A DNA stretch of 64,000 nucleotides from JAPOVO01 sp026708165 (GTDB lineage: Bacteria > Chloroflexota > UBA11872 > VXNJ01): NCBI GenBank assembly GCA_965208775.1, contig OZ242360.1, positions 744,001 through 808,000 of the forward strand, written 5' to 3'. The notes under the pieces were generated by a model that saw only the letters and a list, made by a program, of their open reading frames with translations, did not search any database and had not been told where the DNA came from. Within the stretch, counting starts at the first letter, position 1. Each line of letters opens with the position of its first letter. Below are positions 62,041 to 64,000 of this stretch, in pieces. A program made the position numbers and the translations under genes.

Positions 62041-63288
62041 ATGAGCAAATTAATCGCACTCAAGTGCAAGGAGTGCGGGCGCGAGTTCGAAGTCGGCGCG
62101 CTCCACGTGTGCGAGTTCTGTTTCGGCCCGCTTGAAGCCGATTATGACTACGACTTCATCCGGTCCCGCGTCTCCCGCCAGAAGATCGAACGCGGACCCC
62201 GCAGTCTCTGGCGCTACGTCGACCTCCTGCCCGTCGAGCGAGGTCTAGACCCCGACTTTCCTGTTGGATTCACGCCTCTGCAGCGAGCGACCCGGCTCGG
62301 CGACGAGCTTGGACTCGACCGCCTGTATCTAAAGAACGACTCCGTAAACCCAACATTCTCGTTCAAGGACAGAGTCGTCGCCGTCGCCGTCTCCAAGGCC
62401 CACGAACTCGGCTACGACACCTTCGCGTGCGCCTCCACCGGCAACCTGGCCAGCGCCGTCGCCGCCGCGGGCGCCCGTGCGGGAATGGACACCTTTGTAT
62501 TCCTGCCATCCGATGTCGAGGCGGGCAAGATCGTAAACGCTGCAATATACGGGGCCAACATCGTCGCCATCGATGGTACCTATGACCAGCTCAACCGGCT
62601 CTGCTCGGAAATCGCCGACGAGCGCGAGTGGGCATTCTGCAACATAAACGTACGCCCCTACTACTCCGAGGGATCAAAGACGCTCGCGTTCGAAACGGTA
62701 GAGCAGCTTGGCTGGAGGACCCCCGATCACGTCGTCGTGCCGATAGCGTCCGGTTCTCTGTACACCAAGATAACCAAGGGGTTTCGCGAGTTGGTTGAAG
62801 TCGGCCTCATCGACAGTCAAAGCGTTCGCATCTCCGGCGCTCAGGCCGACGGCTGCGGCCCCGTCGCCGAAGCCTACGAGCGCGAAAGCGACCTCGTGCG
62901 GCCTGTGCAACAACCGGAAACGGTGGCCAAGTCGCTCGCCATCGGCAATCCCGCCGATGGACGCTATTCGCTCGCCATTGCGCGTGAGACTGACGGCACG
63001 ATTGCGTCGGTCTCCGACGAAGAGATTGTCGAGGGTATCAAGCTGCTGGCGTCGACCGAAGGTATCTTCACCGAGACCGCCGGCGGTGTTACGGTGGCTG
63101 TGCTCAAGAAGCTGGCTGAGGCTGGAAGGATTTCCGAAGACGAGCTCACTGTTGCCTACATCACCGGAAACGGTCTAAAAACCCAGGAGGCCCTGGACGG
63201 AAAGCTCTCCGTGTCAATGACGATAAAGCCCACCTACACGGCGTTTGAAAGGGCGTTTGAGAACCAGCGCGAGCTTGCGCTGGTCTAG
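62041..63288 (+). CDS. thrC: Threonine synthase-family PLP enzyme
   Basis: A 415-residue fold-type II PLP enzyme. Uniquely for short ThrC forms it begins with a zinc ribbon (Cys9, Cys12, Cys24, Cys27). FTPLQRATRLG, then NDSVNPTFSFKDRVV with the PLP Lys109, ACASTGNLASAVAAAGA (phosphate/cofactor loop), SEGSKTLAFE and TEGIFTETAGGVTVAVL follow. This is the threonine synthase/cystathionine-beta-synthase family. ATG start with GAGG about 10 bases upstream. It lies behind a SAM riboswitch and is followed 30 bases later by a sulfur carrier. Besides O-phosphohomoserine to threonine, a homocysteine-forming reaction on the same substrate is worth considering. The basic family call is firm. Confidence 0.93.
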   Translation: MSKLIALKCKECGREFEVGALHVCEFCFGPLEADYDYDFIRSRVSRQKIERGPRSLWRYVDLLPVERGLDPDFPVGFTPLQRATRLGDELGLDRLYLKNDSVNPTFSFKDRVVAVAVSKAHELGYDTFACASTGNLASAVAAAGARAGMDTFVFLPSDVEAGKIVNAAIYGANIVAIDGTYDQLNRLCSEIADEREWAFCNINVRPYYSEGSKTLAFETVEQLGWRTPDHVVVPIASGSLYTKITKGFRELVEVGLIDSQSVRISGAQADGCGPVAEAYERESDLVRPVQQPETVAKSLAIGNPADGRYSLAIARETDGTIASVSDEEIVEGIKLLASTEGIFTETAGGVTVAVLKKLAEAGRISEDELTVAYITGNGLKTQEALDGKLSVSMTIKPTYTAFERAFENQRELALV

Positions 63289-63318
63289 TCCCGCGGCAAA
63301 ACAAGAGGTAACGGATCT

Positions 63319-63591
63319 ATGGCAAGCGTTCGAATCCCCGCTCAACTGCGAAACCTTACCGGCGGCGACCGGGTCCTTGACCTGCAAGGGTCTACCGTTT
63401 CCGAGCTGATCGCCAACCTGGAAAGCAAACATCCCGGATTCAAGGAACGCCTGCTCGACGCCGAGGGCGAGCCGTCCTCTTTCGTTGGTATATATGTCGA
63501 CGGCGAAGACGTTCGTTTCCTTTCGGGACTCGATACCGAAATAACGTCCGACAGCGAGGTCTCCATAGTCCCAGCCGCAAGCGGAGGATAG
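63319..63591 (+). CDS. MoaD/ThiS-family ubiquitin-like sulfur carrier protein
   Basis: A 90-residue beta-grasp protein: SVRIPAQLRNLTGGDRVLDLQGSTVSELIANLESKHPGF, then a middle block YVDGEDVRFLSGLDTEI, and the C-terminus SIVPAASGG. The Gly-Gly end is the site activated by an adenylyltransferase and converted to a thiocarboxylate. AGAGGT lies nine bases before the ATG. Co-directional with the riboswitch-controlled PLP enzyme, so probably one transcript. No MoeB/ThiF or JAMM protease gene is visible before the window ends. Confidence 0.9.
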   Translation: MASVRIPAQLRNLTGGDRVLDLQGSTVSELIANLESKHPGFKERLLDAEGEPSSFVGIYVDGEDVRFLSGLDTEITSDSEVSIVPAASGG

Positions 63592-63596
63592 GAGCG

Positions 63597-63624
63597 GCGC
63601 TGGATCCAGCGCACCATGCATGGT
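63597..63624. repeat. Two adjacent perfect palindromes after the sulfur-carrier gene
   Basis: GCGCTGGATCCAGCGC (16 bp, 63597-63612) is directly followed by ACCATGCATGGT (12 bp, 63613-63624), five bases past the stop codon. No T-tract is present. It could be a transcription-end structure or a protein site. Confidence 0.45.
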
Positions 63625-63671
63625 CGGATGCAAATTCCGACCCGACGCCTCATAGACGCCCCTAATCGATC

Positions 63672-64000
63672 ATGACCATATCCCCTGCGCCGGCCGTACC
63701 GGCGGTCGGTTATTGGGGCGCGCTTCGCGCAATGCCGCAGCAGGCGCTCGCATTCGTATTCGCGGCGGGCGTGGTCTCCGTGTCGGTCTTTGGCATGTAC
63801 CTCGTGCTCATGAATCTGTATCTGCTGCGACTCGGATACGGCCCCGACTTCATAGGACTGGTGCAGGGATCCGGGATATTCGCCATAGTGGCACTCTCGA
63901 TGCCGGCGAGCGCCGCCGGACGGCGATGGGGACTCCACGGTCTGATCGTAGGTGGAATATCAGCCGCGTCCCTCGCGCTGGTCGGGCTGTCCCTCGCCGA
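63672..64000 (+). CDS. MFS transporter, N-terminal part (cut by window end)
   Basis: ATG at 63672; the frame is still open at 64000 (109 residues seen). Helix 1 is ALAFVFAAGVVSVSVFGMYLV; then NLYLLRLGYGPDFIGLVQG and a conserved loop (SMPASAAGRRWG). It resembles the MFS gene at 40437. Its start lies 80 bases after the sulfur-carrier gene and may or may not be in that transcript. Confidence 0.82.
   Translation, partial: MTISPAPAVPAVGYWGALRAMPQQALAFVFAAGVVSVSVFGMYLVLMNLYLLRLGYGPDFIGLVQGSGIFAIVALSMPASAAGRRWGLHGLIVGGISAASLALVGLSLA

Overview
The window looks like a GC-rich chromosome fragment of a Chloroflexota bacterium, possibly SAR202 or Dehalococcoidia-like; this is an inference. Two secreted proteins carry C-terminal modules that I associate with Chloroflexota: a GDTLQQTTTGL / W-HWA module at 15.9-16.6 kb and a FERWGLP-type module at the end of the 55.4-58.3 kb gene. 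Start codons are often TTG or GTG. No rRNA, tRNA, phage or CRISPR array was seen. Both window ends cut genes: a small membrane-protein C-terminus at base 1 and an MFS transporter N-terminus at base 64000.

Layout. 0.4-4.0 kb (minus): surface-glycan genes, namely a glycosyltransferase, a methyltransferase and an asparagine synthase-type amidotransferase. 4.4-9.8 kb (minus): a complete Liv-type branched-chain amino acid ABC transporter (livKHMGF), with a strong hairpin between the binding-protein gene and the permease genes and an unusually long LivH. 9.8-10.9 kb: a non-coding kilobase with a candidate small-RNA unit and an island of REP-like intergenic repeats. 10.9-15.7 kb (minus): a type IIG-like restriction-modification fusion protein, an amidase and its small partner protein. 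15.9-20.4 kb (plus): a secreted Chloroflexota-type protein, then a CoA-transferase, an acetamidase/formamidase and a Gfo/Idh/MocA oxidoreductase. 20.5-24.3 kb: an NHL-repeat protein, a SRPBCC protein and a two-gene ABC exporter.

24.7-27.2 kb (plus): a zinc-homeostasis operon with its own promoter, a CzrA-type ArsR sensor followed by a Zn/Cd P1B-ATPase. 27.4-30.8 kb (minus): a glycine betaine/choline ABC transporter (proVWX). 30.9-34.9 kb (minus): DUF72 protein, selenocysteine synthase SelA, archaeal-type phosphoglycerate mutase and a GYD-domain protein. 35.0-41.7 kb: MATE-like transporter, thiamine pyrophosphokinase, metallo-beta-lactamase hydrolase, polyprenyl diphosphate synthase, zinc dehydrogenase and an MFS transporter. 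41.8-46.3 kb (minus): a housekeeping block of an FtsB/DivIC-like protein, dUTPase, TilS and FtsH, followed by a probable terminator. 46.6-50.9 kb: MnmA, two glycosyltransferases and citrate synthase. 51-58.3 kb (minus): DUF3105 protein, TPR membrane protein and two large tandem-duplicated secreted BNR beta-propellers. 58.5-61.6 kb: a beta-hydroxyacid dehydrogenase, an MFS transporter and a PHP phosphoesterase.

The most interesting unit is at 61.7-63.6 kb. A clear SAM-I (S-box) riboswitch with an extended -10 promoter and a downstream hairpin controls a threonine-synthase-family PLP enzyme, followed by a MoaD/ThiS-type sulfur-carrier protein ending in Gly-Gly. A SAM riboswitch, an enzyme family acting on O-phosphohomoserine and a protein sulfur carrier together suggest methionine/homocysteine synthesis fed by a thiocarboxylated carrier, rather than plain threonine synthesis. 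This is a hypothesis.
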